A stretch of DNA of 64,000 nucleotides from Cohnella terricola (lineage in GTDB: Bacteria > Bacillota > Bacilli > Paenibacillales > Paenibacillaceae), in the NCBI RefSeq assembly GCF_007786475.1, contig NZ_VNJJ01000003.1, forward strand, positions 101,957-165,956, given 5' to 3'. The first letter of the stretch is position 1. Each line of letters begins with the position of its first letter. The notes beneath the pieces are model-generated. The model searched no databases, was not told where the DNA came from, and saw only the letters and a list, made by a program, of their open reading frames with translations. The position numbers and the translations under genes are program-made. Shown in pieces: positions 26,513 to 34,538 of the stretch.

Positions 26513-27670
26513 TTATAGCTTAAACTTGCGCAGAAGGGGAATGCCGATTCCGGTAAGCAACTTCTCCAGCATCACCCAAGTCCAGCGGCGGCGAAGCGGC
26601 AAATGACGAATGTGAATCGCCGTGTATTCGATCTCGGCGACGGCGCCTCTGTTGCGCTTGAATTGGGCTGCTCCGGAGCTCTCGTGAAGCAGTTGTCCGC
26701 GTCCGATCCCCAGATCGATCAATAAAGCGGAGAGCATCCTGTACAAACCGAGTTCCTGTGGTAGCGATGTATCGTATCCGAATAGAGGTGTCGTCATCGC
26801 GCCGTCCCGGGCGTAGAAACCGAGTACGGCATCAAGCCGATCTTCTCGGCGAAAGCCGTAAATTTCTAGCGTGCCTTCACTTAGCATCTGTGCCAGAAAT
26901 GCCTCCGTGAATTGCGGATTGTGCCAAGAGTACTTCTCCAAATAAAGCATACGATACAGTTCCGCGATACGAGGGATGTCGGCTTCTTTCACGCTGCCCG
27001 GTCCGACGATCTCGTAGCCGTGCTTACCGGCTAGGGCGCGATCTCTTTTCAATAACCAGCGAGATTTGGCATTGCCGAAGCCTGAACCTTCATCGGTCCG
27101 CAGCAGATAGATCTGACGGCTCGGCACGAAGAGGCAGTTCCGGGCCCGTAGGCGCTCCATCTCCCGGAAATTCATCGTCGGATTTAACGACCGAAAAGCG
27201 ATCGCATGCTCGGGGAAAAGCGAGAGCAACTTATCCAGTGCGGCCTCCCATTGATCGCCGTCGAGATTGGGATACAGGTTAGTCGATAAGAGCCAATTGT
27301 TGACGTGTACGACACGATTAAAACGCGAACGCTTTAACAGCAATCCGATTCCCGAGAGCAGCACCCCTAGTACTGCGATCAACACCCGATTGCCTAGAAG
27401 CGCCAATTCCTGTTTCGCGTAACTGACATAGTGCGTATAAGGAGAACAGACGTAAGAATTGTCGTATTCCGCTTCGTTCACCGTGATTGGAAGCGGAGTT
27501 CCATCAACGGAGAGGACGAGCATTCGCGTGTGGACGTTCCCCGCGAATCGTTCGACCCCTTGTTCCAGCATAGGGAGCAGATAATGTTTGGCATAGCGGC
27601 CGTATTCGGTGTCGGGCCAAGTATACGAACCTATCTCCGAAGCATCGTACAGTTCGATGCGCGGGCTCAC
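26513..27670 (-). CDS. GNAT-like acyltransferase of the ketosynthase operon
   Basis: A 385-residue protein. The true start is the GTG at 27670, whose GTGA overlaps the TGA of the upstream adenylation gene; the frame stays open further upstream but there it is the shadow of that gene. A hydrophobic segment near residue 100 (LIAVLGVLLSGIGLLL) is followed by two acyltransferase-like halves, an arrangement seen in double-GNAT proteins that use acyl thioesters; SGAAQFKRNRGA near 345 is typical. The acyl donor and acceptor are not known. It is the last intact gene of the operon. Confidence 0.6.
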   Translation of the reverse strand: MSPRIELYDASEIGSYTWPDTEYGRYAKHYLLPMLEQGVERFAGNVHTRMLVLSVDGTPLPITVNEAEYDNSYVCSPYTHYVSYAKQELALLGNRVLIAVLGVLLSGIGLLLKRSRFNRVVHVNNWLLSTNLYPNLDGDQWEAALDKLLSLFPEHAIAFRSLNPTMNFREMERLRARNCLFVPSRQIYLLRTDEGSGFGNAKSRWLLKRDRALAGKHGYEIVGPGSVKEADIPRIAELYRMLYLEKYSWHNPQFTEAFLAQMLSEGTLEIYGFRREDRLDAVLGFYARDGAMTTPLFGYDTSLPQELGLYRMLSALLIDLGIGRGQLLHESSGAAQFKRNRGAVAEIEYTAIHIRHLPLRRRWTWVMLEKLLTGIGIPLLRKFKL

Positions 27671-28986
27671 GGTTGAAATCTCCGTTCGACGCGCCGAAGT
27701 TTCACGGCTCCAGTCGCGTGAGAATAAGGGGCAAATTCCAACTTGGGGATGCGGCAGCCCAGACGAGTACACAGTTCCGCAATGGCGTGCCGTACGCGTG
27801 CCTCCACCGAAGCGTGCCGATCTTCCGGCAGCTCCAGCTCGATCCTCCATTTGTCCAACGCCATCTGAACCGCTCGATATTGATGGATATCGGATGAGGC
27901 TCCGATAATCGCGCGAGTGATGAAGTCGGGGTACACGCTCACCTGTTGGCTTTCCGAAACTTTGCCTGGCGCGAAGAAGATATCGTCGCAGCGGCCCTCG
28001 ATACGTTCGATGGCGGTGAAGGGCGAGCCGCAAGGGCAAATCTGCTCGCTTTCGGTGAGCAGATCGTTAAGCCGATAGCGGACGATCGGCTGAGTCGTAC
28101 GGGAGAAGTCGGTGACGATCGGAACGAACGTGCGGGATTTGCCTGGCACGTATTCCTTTTCGATGTAGACTAGATCTTCATTAAGATGAAGCGTGCCGTG
28201 CGAACAGGTGCAGCCCAGAAACCCTTCGGTGCACTGATAAATCTGATGGACGGCTTGGCCGAATGAATCGCCAATATATTCCAGATCCAGAGGATCGAGC
28301 ACCTCGGCGACGGAGATGATCCGGAGGGGCCGGACGTCCAGTGTGCCGGAGCGTAAAGCCTCTGCTATCAAGCGAAGCACGGAGGGAGGGGCCGCGATCA
28401 CGTCGGGCTGCTGGCGACCGAGACGCTCGAGATGATCTGCCATCGGATCAAGCAGATCGTAAAAGGCGAACGAGAGGCGGCGACTTCTAACGGACTCGTA
28501 CAGGATACTATTCGCGCGCAAGAAGAAAGCGATCGATGCGCGGGAGAAGAGCGATACGGGCAGCATCTTGCCGAGCATCGCTCCGGCCCATCCCGCGCGT
28601 TCACGTCCGCCGACGAGAAACAAACCGCGATTGCCGGACGTACCGGAGGACAATCCGACCGTTACATCTCCGATGGCGGGCTTGAAGTTACGCGAGTTTT
28701 CGGCCGCATCCGAGACAGCGAAGGCTTGCGTTCTGGTGATGCCCAACGTATTTAACCGATCGAAGTGTTCCATCATGATCGTCTTGTCGATCGAAGGGAA
28801 CGTTCGCCATTGCTCGGCGGGGATCGGACCCCACCAATCACGGTAAAAAGCAGATCGTCTTCGCACGTTCTCGACGTGCCGGACAACTCGGCGCTCGCGA
28901 ATCCGATCGAACGCTTCGCGATCCGTGCGTCCGCCGCGCCGCCTTCCCATGAGATAATACTTGATAAATGTAATCGCGTTTATCAT
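27667..28986 (-). CDS. Adenylate-forming enzyme (phenylacetate-CoA ligase/F390-synthetase-like)
   Basis: A 439-residue member of the ANL superfamily that activates a carboxylate as acyl-AMP. The nucleotide loop reads GLSSGTSGNRGLF (about residues 108-120); YQCTEGFLGC (about 245) is the A5-like motif and RYRLNDLL (about 305) the A7-like one. The sequence resembles coenzyme F390 synthetase-related proteins more than fatty-acyl ligases. ATG 28986 overlaps the previous stop by 4 bases and has GGAGG 12 bases away. In this operon it probably activates an acid made by, or fed to, the ketosynthase product. The substrate is unknown. Confidence 0.75.
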   Translation of the reverse strand: MINAITFIKYYLMGRRRGGRTDREAFDRIRERRVVRHVENVRRRSAFYRDWWGPIPAEQWRTFPSIDKTIMMEHFDRLNTLGITRTQAFAVSDAAENSRNFKPAIGDVTVGLSSGTSGNRGLFLVGGRERAGWAGAMLGKMLPVSLFSRASIAFFLRANSILYESVRSRRLSFAFYDLLDPMADHLERLGRQQPDVIAAPPSVLRLIAEALRSGTLDVRPLRIISVAEVLDPLDLEYIGDSFGQAVHQIYQCTEGFLGCTCSHGTLHLNEDLVYIEKEYVPGKSRTFVPIVTDFSRTTQPIVRYRLNDLLTESEQICPCGSPFTAIERIEGRCDDIFFAPGKVSESQQVSVYPDFITRAIIGASSDIHQYRAVQMALDKWRIELELPEDRHASVEARVRHAIAELCTRLGCRIPKLEFAPYSHATGAVKLRRVERRFQP

Positions 28987-29843
28987 AAACGGCGAACCTC
29001 CTTGCATGCGATATCGAAAAACTCCCTGCAATGGCTTGGTACCACGATCAGCTCAGGGTCCGCGGCTTGCCAACTCCGCAGCCGTTCGAACGTCTCTCGA
29101 TAAGCTTTCCGATCGGACATGACCAAGCCGGCGACCGGGTGAGGAGGGCGGTTCTCGCGCAGCGCCCGGCTCGACCAAGAAGCATCGGCACAGAGTAGTA
29201 CCCTGGCATTAACGGTGGAGAGCAGCAGACCGATCTGGCCCGCGGCATGTCCAGGCAGATCGATCGCGATTAGGCTGCCGTCTGCGAATAGGTCGCACCC
29301 TCCAGAAAACGGAACTTCCTTGGGCAGCGGGACGTACGGGGCTATGCGTTCGATCGGCATCGCTTCATCCGCGAAACCGTCCGGCAACAAACCCGCAATA
29401 AACCCGGCACGGGTCGCGCCGATCGGGCCAAGCTCACGTACGGCTTCATAAGAACGCTGAGGATATAGGAATCGGGCGAAGGGGAAATCTCGCGCTCCCC
29501 CGATATGGTCGGCGTGAAAGTGGGAGAGAACCACGTAACGGACGTCTTCTGCAGTAATTCCGATTCCGGCGAGTCTGCGGATGGCGCTATTCGCCTCCTG
29601 ACGGACTGGCGTAAGACGCCGATACAGCGACAAGGGCAACCGTTTCGTAAGTTCCTGAAACCGCGGGGAATAACCGGTATCGAACAGAATCCATCCACGC
29701 GAAGGGTGGCGGATGCAAGCGAAGCCCGCCGGATAAGCCGCCGAACGAAGGGAGCCGCCCCGCAACGTTACGAATTCGGGATGAAGGCAATACCCGGCCG
29801 ACATTAACAACGCTTCAACGTGAACCGTTAGTTGATGATTCAT
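28983..29843 (-). CDS. MBL-fold metallo-hydrolase of the ketosynthase operon
   Basis: A 286-residue metallo-beta-lactamase-fold hydrolase with the canonical LSHFHADHIGGARDF motif (about residues 105-119), DTGYSPRF upstream, DLPGHAAGQIG (about 195) and CADASW (about 215). It keeps all metal ligands. Lactonases and thioesterases share this pattern, so a hydrolytic step on an ester, lactone or thioester intermediate is likely. It overlaps both neighbours by 4 bases. Confidence 0.8.
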   Translation of the reverse strand: MNHQLTVHVEALLMSAGYCLHPEFVTLRGGSLRSAAYPAGFACIRHPSRGWILFDTGYSPRFQELTKRLPLSLYRRLTPVRQEANSAIRRLAGIGITAEDVRYVVLSHFHADHIGGARDFPFARFLYPQRSYEAVRELGPIGATRAGFIAGLLPDGFADEAMPIERIAPYVPLPKEVPFSGGCDLFADGSLIAIDLPGHAAGQIGLLLSTVNARVLLCADASWSSRALRENRPPHPVAGLVMSDRKAYRETFERLRSWQAADPELIVVPSHCREFFDIACKEVRRL

Positions 29844-30838
29844 GCTTTACCGCTCCTCCGCCAGGCCGCGAAGCGGCGCAGTCCATCGTCCAGGCGGACG
29901 TGAGGTTCGTATTGAAGCAATCGGCGCGATTGTGAAATATCGAGCGTCTGGCTGAAGGCGAGCAATCCGACGGTGTAACGAGTGAAGGGCGGCTCGTGCC
30001 CAAGCCAGGGGAGTACGCGGTAAAGCCATTCCAGCCCTCGGCCCGCGGCGAGCGCCGCCGGGCGGGAGACGGATCTGGTCCGAAGCGGTATTCCCAGCAG
30101 GCCAAATACTCTGCTGAGCAGATCGATCACTTTAACCGGTTCGCCGTTCGTGAGGTTGTAAATGCGCCCTGCGGCGTTTGCCGGCGCAAAGCAGGCGCGT
30201 ATTAGACCTTCGACGACGTTATCTACATAAGTCAGATCAAGCTGAGCTTCGCCCCCGCCAACGAGCGGAATGCCCCGCGATTGGTTGGCGTGAAGCAGGC
30301 GGGGGAACAGCGAGTTGTCGCCAGGGCCGAACACGCCTCTTGGACGAAGGATGATTGCCGATAAGCCTTTGACCGCTGCGCCTGTTACGATACGTTCCGC
30401 AAGCAGCTTTGTCGCGGCATAGGCATTCGCGGGTTTGCGGGGAAGCTTGGCCTCTTCGGAAAGATTAAACCCGTCGACGTAATCGAAATAAACGCTTGAT
30501 GTCGACACATGCACGAGCCTGCGCACGCCGTGCCGCAGACAGCCGGATACGATGTGCTGCGTTCCGGTGACATTGCTCTCGTAAAAATCGCGGTAACGCC
30601 CCCAAGGAGAGGACAATGCCGCGCAGTGAATCACGTACTCCTGTCCCGCGCACGCGGCTTCAGCCTCCCGCTGGTTACGCAGATCAGCTTGAATGAAGGG
30701 GATGCCTTGCGCAGCCAACATCCGTCCCGCATCCGGATCGCGGCCAAGTCCTGTAACTTGCCAGCCCATATCTCTAAGTCGCATGGCCGCCGCTCGCCCC
30801 AGAAAACCAGTCACGCCCGTCACAAGTACATTCGTCAT
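29840..30838 (-). CDS. NAD-dependent epimerase/dehydratase family reductase (3-beta-HSD/OleD-like)
   Basis: A 332-residue extended SDR. It has VLVTGVTGFLGRAAAMRL at residues 4-21 for NAD(P) binding, STSSVYFDY with the active-site Ser near 115, and the YAATK catalytic Tyr and Lys near 143. The layout matches the 3-beta-hydroxysteroid dehydrogenase/OleD group, which reduces 2-alkyl-3-ketoacids after a head-to-head condensation by OleA. Here a ketosynthase III is encoded in the same operon, so reduction of a beta-keto product is a reasonable guess. It overlaps both neighbours by 4 bases. Confidence 0.75.
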   Translation of the reverse strand: MTNVLVTGVTGFLGRAAAMRLRDMGWQVTGLGRDPDAGRMLAAQGIPFIQADLRNQREAEAACAGQEYVIHCAALSSPWGRYRDFYESNVTGTQHIVSGCLRHGVRRLVHVSTSSVYFDYVDGFNLSEEAKLPRKPANAYAATKLLAERIVTGAAVKGLSAIILRPRGVFGPGDNSLFPRLLHANQSRGIPLVGGGEAQLDLTYVDNVVEGLIRACFAPANAAGRIYNLTNGEPVKVIDLLSRVFGLLGIPLRTRSVSRPAALAAGRGLEWLYRVLPWLGHEPPFTRYTVGLLAFSQTLDISQSRRLLQYEPHVRLDDGLRRFAAWRRSGKA

Positions 30839-32049
30839 CGATCACCATTCCATTCTATATCCAATGTCGAAGCCTCTTGCATAGTCAGTCCGTTGCGGCG
30901 GGCAATTCTGCTCGTCCATGCCAGCAACCGGAACTGCTCCAAGAAAGGCTTAGGGTCATCACGCCGATAGACGACATCGCGGCTGTTCCAGAAAGCGCGC
31001 AGCCATTGTCCGAATGCCCGCTCTCCAGCGGCTTGAAGCAGCCCGTAAGATAACATCGCGGCAGACAGCATTGCACCTTGACCATTCCCTGAAGCAGGCA
31101 TCGCCAGCGATTCTGCCCCAAGCAATCGGGACGGCGACAGAATCGCCTCGGCAAGACCTCCGTTTGTCCCGAACAGATGGACCCCGCTCGTCGCCCGTGG
31201 ATTGCATTCCAGCGGAGCGATAGTGCCATCCGGCAAGATCATGAAATCGAACGCGATCTGGCCGGTAAAGCCGATCTGCTCTACAAAGCGCCGAACCCAG
31301 TCCAGTAGGAGGGGCTGAAAGGACGGCGCATAGTGAATCGTTGCGCCACGCCCAGCACGAAAGCGGCTGCGGTAAGCGACGTGCGCGGCAAGCTCTCCGC
31401 CATGCGCCACGCTGTAGGTACACCATTCTTCGCCGCGAAGAAGCTGCTGCGCCACCCAGGGATAACGGGGCGACGCTTGCGATTCCCGTAACTTGCGAAT
31501 CATTTCCTGCCGCTGATGAACTGACAATAGGCTGCTGCTTGTATCGAGCAACTGCGTGCGTGAAGCGAAGCGGGAATAAGCCGGCTTCAGCACGATTCCC
31601 TCTTTGAAGCGGGCATCTTCTAGCAGCGGAACCCATTCTTCCGGAGATTCGATCTGTAATGTTTCCGGCACCTTGAATCCGAGATGCTCGGAGAGTCGGA
31701 TGAATTTTCCTTTATGATGAAGACGCTCAAGCTCGTCTATCGTTGGGGCGAATATCTGGCAGACACCTTCGAACCAACTCGACTCGCGAGCAATATGAAA
31801 GATTTCTTCGCAGGTCGGCACCAGTATGTCGATGCCGCACGTTTCGATAATCGATCGGAGTGACTTCGCGAAGTCGGACGGGTTGTTGGCCGGGTCCGGT
31901 ACGGCGAAGCTACGTTCCACGAATCGGGATACCCGGCACAAATGATAGGGAGCGGATTCGGCTGCAAAGACTCGGTGTCCTGCAGCTTGGAACAGGCGGG
32001 CCAGTTCCAAGGCGGCGGGTGATCTTCCCCCGGTGAGAAGAATGCGCAT
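30835..32049 (-). CDS. ATP-grasp domain protein
   Basis: A 404-residue ATP-grasp ligase-like protein. The N-terminal pre-ATP-grasp Rossmann part begins MRILLTGGRSPAALELARLF; the central grasp holds VLKPAYSRFASRTQ (about residue 180) and WVAQQLLRGEEWCTYS (about 215), and the metal-binding end is FDFMILPDGTIAPLECNPRA (about 275-294). Such enzymes join a carboxylate to an amine, hydroxyl or thiol with ATP. ATG 32049 (CGGAG upstream) is preferred over a TTG at 32076 that would overlap the ketosynthase gene by 11 bases. Confidence 0.8.
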   Translation of the reverse strand: MRILLTGGRSPAALELARLFQAAGHRVFAAESAPYHLCRVSRFVERSFAVPDPANNPSDFAKSLRSIIETCGIDILVPTCEEIFHIARESSWFEGVCQIFAPTIDELERLHHKGKFIRLSEHLGFKVPETLQIESPEEWVPLLEDARFKEGIVLKPAYSRFASRTQLLDTSSSLLSVHQRQEMIRKLRESQASPRYPWVAQQLLRGEEWCTYSVAHGGELAAHVAYRSRFRAGRGATIHYAPSFQPLLLDWVRRFVEQIGFTGQIAFDFMILPDGTIAPLECNPRATSGVHLFGTNGGLAEAILSPSRLLGAESLAMPASGNGQGAMLSAAMLSYGLLQAAGERAFGQWLRAFWNSRDVVYRRDDPKPFLEQFRLLAWTSRIARRNGLTMQEASTLDIEWNGDR

Positions 32050-32065
32050 GGCACCCGACTCCGCG

Positions 32066-33067
32066 TTAATAGTCAAGAATCAGCCCTCCCAACGTAAGTC
32101 CCGCCGCCGTTCCGATCAGCAACACGCGGTCTCCCCTCGCGATCCGGCCCGTCCGGATAGCTTCATGAAGTCCCATCGGTATGGAAGCGGCGATGGTGTT
32201 GCCGTGATCGGGGGTAATATACACAAGCTGCTCTTCGGCGATGCCCAGTTTTTTGCGCATTAGGCGGATGGCCATTGCGCTGCCTTGATGCGGCACGACA
32301 GCCTTGAAATCAGACATTTTCGTGCCGGCGGCTTGCAGAAGTTCCTCCGTGAAAGGGGGAAGCAAGCGGGAAGACATTTTAAAAATAGCCGGTCCGTCCA
32401 TCTGGAATAAATAATCTTCCGGATTAGCGGGAAGAGGACCGCGAGGATGGCGCTTAGTTCCGCCAGCCCGAATCTCGGATAAATTCGCTCCGGCACTGTA
32501 TGTGCGCATGGCCGATTGAACGACGCCGGACGGTTCGCCCGCTTCCGCCGGTCCGAGCACGACTGCGGCAGCGCCGTCTCCGAACAGGGCGGCGCTTTCC
32601 TTGTGCGTCCAGTCCAGGCCGACAGAAGCGATCTCGGACGATACGATCAGCACATAACGAAATCTTCCGGCCTCTATCATACAAGACATGGCATCGATGG
32701 CGGCAAGGAAGCTTAAACATGTCGAGTCGATATCGAAAGCGGGCACTCCGGATTGCTCCTGGCCCATCGCCCGTTGAATGAAAACAGCAGAGCAGGGCAG
32801 GGCTTGTTCTTTGGACCCGCTGGCGCCGACAAGACAATCCATGTCCGAGAATCTGAGATTCGCCGCTTCCAATGCCGCGAAAGCCGCTTTGGCGCCCATG
32901 GACGACGCCGTGTCCTCGTCGGTCGCAAAGTGGCGGACGGCGACGTCAGACACGCGTCGTGTCCAGCCAGGCTCGGTTCCGAGCCTTTCATCCATTTCCA
33001 GATCCGTGACCGGAATACCCGGCAAATATTTACCGGTTCCGTATATTTTGACTTTGCGTTTGTTCAT
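32066..33067 (-). CDS. Beta-ketoacyl synthase III (FabH/OleA-like)
   Basis: A 333-residue thiolase-fold ketosynthase III that condenses acyl thioesters. The catalytic triad is visible: Cys117 in DSTCLSF, His260 in VPHQGSAMA and Asn290 in DHGNTIAAS. The operon has none of the fatty-acid synthesis genes and no acyl carrier protein, so a dedicated pathway role is likelier than housekeeping FabH. It is the first gene of the operon, with GGAGAGGAG upstream of the ATG. The 257-base gap to the divergent lipoprotein gene must hold its promoter, which I could not define. Confidence 0.85.
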   Translation of the reverse strand: MNKRKVKIYGTGKYLPGIPVTDLEMDERLGTEPGWTRRVSDVAVRHFATDEDTASSMGAKAAFAALEAANLRFSDMDCLVGASGSKEQALPCSAVFIQRAMGQEQSGVPAFDIDSTCLSFLAAIDAMSCMIEAGRFRYVLIVSSEIASVGLDWTHKESAALFGDGAAAVVLGPAEAGEPSGVVQSAMRTYSAGANLSEIRAGGTKRHPRGPLPANPEDYLFQMDGPAIFKMSSRLLPPFTEELLQAAGTKMSDFKAVVPHQGSAMAIRLMRKKLGIAEEQLVYITPDHGNTIAASIPMGLHEAIRTGRIARGDRVLLIGTAAGLTLGGLILDY

Positions 33068-33324
33068 GGGGATACTCCTCTCCGGCGCTATTGCTGTTCG
33101 TACGATACGATTCCATTATCGCGCGGGGAACGTCGGCCGGACAGTACCAATTCCGCTTAGTACCGTCATCATTCGACCGTGAATCATTCAATTCGACAGA
33201 AAAAAGAGGAATCCTGTCAAACAAGATCGTCGCGGGATTGGGTCATCTGGTTATCGGACAAGCCCCAATAGCAAACCATTTTCTGCTAAACTAGAATTTG
33301 GAAATATGAAATGGAGGAATCGCC

Positions 33325-34428
33325 ATGTCGAGAAAGAAACACTGTTATCTTGTAATCGCCGTTTTGACCGTAATCGCCGTCTGTCTATTCGGATGTTCGA
33401 CGTACAAGCAAACGGTCGTAAAGCCATGGACTGAGTACGTACCTAAGAATGAAACCGCTCTCATAACCGATATCAGAAAAAACAAAGATCCTAACAAAGA
33501 GCTGTACGAAGTTTACGACGAGTTGACGGTCATCGACATTCATAATCATGATGCCGCGAATCCTAGCGCGATTTATAAGTGGGGAATGTACGGAATCGAC
33601 CGCATCGTTCTATTCGGGAATATTTCCGAGCCGAGTGCCCAAGAAACCGATAGAATAGCGTGGGAGCAATATCGCAACGAATCTTCGCATGTATATCCTT
33701 CCTTCGCGGGATTTCCGATTTATGAAGAGGAAGGAGTAACTATCGTGCAGCAAAACCTGGAGAACGGGTATTTGAATATCGGAGAGGTGGCGGCCGCGTC
33801 ATCCTTCTCGCCTGTCGTGTCGAAAGTGGAGTGGAAAGCGGAACATCCCAATGACGGCAACTTCCCTAAGATTTATGATCTTGCCGCCAAATATCGGGTT
33901 CCGATACTTCTTCATATCGATCCGCCTAACGGAGAGCCGATCGCGCATCTGGAGGAAGCCCTGGACGAGCATCCGGATACGGTCATTATTTTTGGACACG
34001 CCAACGCGTATAACCCTCCGTCCAATATCGAGATCTTGCTAGCCAAGCATCCGAATCTGTACATCGATTTCTTCGCGGGGTTTACGGCATACAACGGCGA
34101 AAGCACGAACAAATTGGAAGATTTCGTGCCATTGATCGAGAAATATCCGGACCGATTCATGCTGTCGACGGATTCCGGCTATGGCTTGACGACGGAGGAG
34201 GCGGCAAAAGCGTTATACGAGCTGATCGATCTGCTCTCGCCGGAAACCGCGCCGAAGGTCGCATACCAGAATTATGAAAGGTTGATCGAGCTGCAGCCGC
34301 CGACCGATACCCAGATCCGGACGATCAAGTCGTTATCTGCGCGCGCCGGGAAATACGAAACGTATCACTTAAACAAGAGAATGGCCAATGAACTGATATT
34401 CGAATTGACGAAAATGACGGAAAAGTAA
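33325..34428 (+). CDS. Amidohydrolase-family lipoprotein
   Basis: A 367-residue exported protein. Signal peptide and lipobox (LFGC, Cys about residue 24) are followed by a metal-dependent TIM-barrel hydrolase of the amidohydrolase-2 type: DIHNHD (about 72-77), PILLHIDPP (about 195), FGHANA (about 228) and the STDSGYG (about 285) that carries the last metal ligand. It is probably a lipid-anchored hydrolase or decarboxylase-fold enzyme on the cell surface. The substrate is unknown. GGAGG precedes the ATG; the gene seems to be transcribed alone. Confidence 0.75.
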   Translation: MSRKKHCYLVIAVLTVIAVCLFGCSTYKQTVVKPWTEYVPKNETALITDIRKNKDPNKELYEVYDELTVIDIHNHDAANPSAIYKWGMYGIDRIVLFGNISEPSAQETDRIAWEQYRNESSHVYPSFAGFPIYEEEGVTIVQQNLENGYLNIGEVAAASSFSPVVSKVEWKAEHPNDGNFPKIYDLAAKYRVPILLHIDPPNGEPIAHLEEALDEHPDTVIIFGHANAYNPPSNIEILLAKHPNLYIDFFAGFTAYNGESTNKLEDFVPLIEKYPDRFMLSTDSGYGLTTEEAAKALYELIDLLSPETAPKVAYQNYERLIELQPPTDTQIRTIKSLSARAGKYETYHLNKRMANELIFELTKMTEK

Positions 34429-34538
34429 CCAAGGTTATGTGCTATTTTATTATGCAATAATTTCCTTTACATAAAGTTAATCAAGCTATACGCTTTAATG
34501 AAGTTAATTTTACAAAAAAACATTCCAGGAGGTATGTG

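Noticed and set aside
27671..28039. N-terminal extension of the acyltransferase frame up to 28039
   Set aside because: This part overlaps the conserved C-terminus of the adenylation gene; the GTGA overlap at 27670 gives a natural start.
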